From assembly GCA_022706625.1 (NCBI GenBank), contig JAKJCD010000088.1, positions 1 through 7,350 on the forward strand: 7,350 bases of DNA, in the 5' to 3' direction. Below the pieces are notes generated by a model. It worked only from the letters and a program-made list of their open reading frames with translations. It searched no databases and was not told the DNA's origin. Positions 6,279 to 7,350 of this stretch are shown piece by piece. Origin of the DNA: Bacillota bacterium. Lineage in GTDB: Bacteria; Bacillota; Clostridia; Peptostreptococcales; Anaerovoracaceae. A program made the translations under genes and the position numbers. Each line of letters opens with the position of its first letter. Position 1 is the stretch's first letter.

Positions 6279-7350
6279 TTAGGCCTGCAAGGATTTCAGC
6301 GCCAATTCCTTATCTGCAGCTCTTTGTTCAAGCACTTTTTGGTATTCCTCCTCTGTCATCTTGTGCATAGTGATCCCGGTGAATCCGTAGAAAATGGATA
6401 CGATGGGATTGCACAGGTTCAAGAATGCATAAGGCACATAGGAGAATGTTGGAACGCCCAGGAAGGTGGACATAGTCGCACCGCAGGTGTTCCAGGGGAA
6501 AAGGCTGGAAGTCATCGTCCCGGCATCCTCCAGGCACCTGGACAGATTTTTGTGTTTTAGCCTGTGGTCTTCGAAGGCTTCCTTATACATCCTGCCGGGG
6601 AGGATGATGGCTAAGTACTGGTCGCAGGCGATCGCGTTCATGATGATACATGATAATACGGTAACAGTTACAACAGCACCGACGCTCTTTGCGACTTTCA
6701 ACAGAGCTTCCGCCAGAGTCCTCAATTGTTCCGAAGCATCCATGATGCCGCCGAAGGTCATGGCGCACATAATAAGAGAGATGGTCCACATCATACTCTG
6801 CATGCCGCCCCTTGTCAGAAGGTCATAGATCTCGGGAATCTCGCTGACAGATTCATAGCCGTAGTTGAGGACTGCGCCCCAATCTGTAGTAGGTACTCCC
6901 TGTACACTCATGAACACTACTCCGAGAGCCGTGCCGCCTATCAGACCCGGCAAGGCAGGCATTTTGAATACCACCATCAGAATAACGCAGACAGGAGGCA
7001 GGAGGAGTATAGGGGAAATATAGAATTCATCCTGCAGTCCGGCCATCAGATTTGCCACAGCACTCATGTCTACTTCTTTGCTTGCATGACCCATCCCAAG
7101 GAAGGCAAAAAGGATCAATGCAATAATCAATGAAGGTGTAACGGTATAAACCATATGTCTTATGTGCTCAAAGAGGTTGGAGCCTGCAATAGCCGGGGCC
7201 AGGTTTGTAGTATCGGAAAGAGGAGACATTTTGTCTCCGAAATATGCTCCGGATACTATGGCTCCTGCTGTCATGGCCGGGTTGATCCCGAGGCCGAAGC
7301 CTACACCGATGAGAGCAACGCCAATTGTCCCCGCTGTAGTCCAGGAGCTT
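6279..7350 (-). CDS. nhaC: NhaC-family Na+/H+ antiporter, N-terminus outside the window
   Basis: This is a polytopic inner-membrane carrier of the NhaC family, which exchanges sodium for protons; some members (MleN) exchange malate and lactate, so the substrate is not certain. The frame stays open to the right edge, giving 356 residues of a protein that is usually about 450-500. The ATG at 7274 is internal, because family sequence continues upstream (SSWTTAGTIGVALIGVGFG). The signature GDKMSPLSDTTNLA lies at fragment residues 38-51. Hydrophobic segments are visible near fragment residues 6-22, 64-83, 107-126, 130-146, 180-200, 222-245 and 292-320. Conserved-looking polar stretches within the membrane region include ACDQYLAIILPGRMY and SSLFPWNTCGATM. 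The tail is short, charged and cytoplasmic-looking (MTEEEYQKVLEQRAADKE). It is convergent with addA and shares the terminator. Its promoter is not in the window. Confidence 0.93.
   Translation of the reverse strand, partial: SSWTTAGTIGVALIGVGFGLGINPAMTAGAIVSGAYFGDKMSPLSDTTNLAPAIAGSNLFEHIRHMVYTVTPSLIIALILFAFLGMGHASKEVDMSAVANLMAGLQDEFYISPILLLPPVCVILMVVFKMPALPGLIGGTALGVVFMSVQGVPTTDWGAVLNYGYESVSEIPEIYDLLTRGGMQSMMWTISLIMCAMTFGGIMDASEQLRTLAEALLKVAKSVGAVVTVTVLSCIIMNAIACDQYLAIILPGRMYKEAFEDHRLKHKNLSRCLEDAGTMTSSLFPWNTCGATMSTFLGVPTFSYVPYAFLNLCNPIVSIFYGFTGITMHKMTEEEYQKVLEQRAADKELALKSLQA

Overview
The window looks like chromosomal DNA from a low-to-mid GC Gram-positive anaerobe of the class Clostridia. 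The evidence is an AddA-type (not RecB-type) recombination helicase-nuclease, a cofactor-independent phosphoglycerate mutase, an NhaC antiporter, strong GGAGG ribosome-binding sites, and extended -10 promoters of the TGnTATAAT kind. Genus or species cannot be read from it. No mobile element, tRNA, rRNA, CRISPR array or riboswitch was seen, and nearly all the sequence is accounted for by five genes.

Layout. (1) Positions 1-579, plus strand: the 3' part of an HI0933/YtfP-like FAD-binding oxidoreductase, running in from the left edge. It is broken near 370-390, where the frame changes and about 30 conserved residues are missing. (2) 606-1127, plus strand: a corrinoid adenosyltransferase (cobO type), 26 bases after the oxidoreductase stop and probably co-transcribed with it. 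(3) 1124-2665, minus strand: gpmI, meeting cobO tail to tail with interlocked stop codons. (4) 2666-2808: a divergent promoter region in which an imperfect inverted repeat of about 30 bases per arm carries one outward-facing extended -10 box in each arm. (5) 2809-6210, plus strand: addA, complete, with all helicase motifs and the nuclease motif but no addB next to it. (6) 6231-6260: a strong intrinsic terminator between convergent addA and the next gene. (7) 6279 to the right edge, minus strand: an NhaC-family sodium/proton antiporter whose N-terminus lies outside the window.

The genes belong to unrelated housekeeping tasks: cobalamin cofactor formation, glycolysis, double-strand break repair and ion homeostasis. 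They do not look like one functional system. The only evident shared control is the divergent gpmI/addA promoter. I found no convincing new biological system. The points most worth a second look are the symmetric divergent promoter and the deletion in the oxidoreductase gene.
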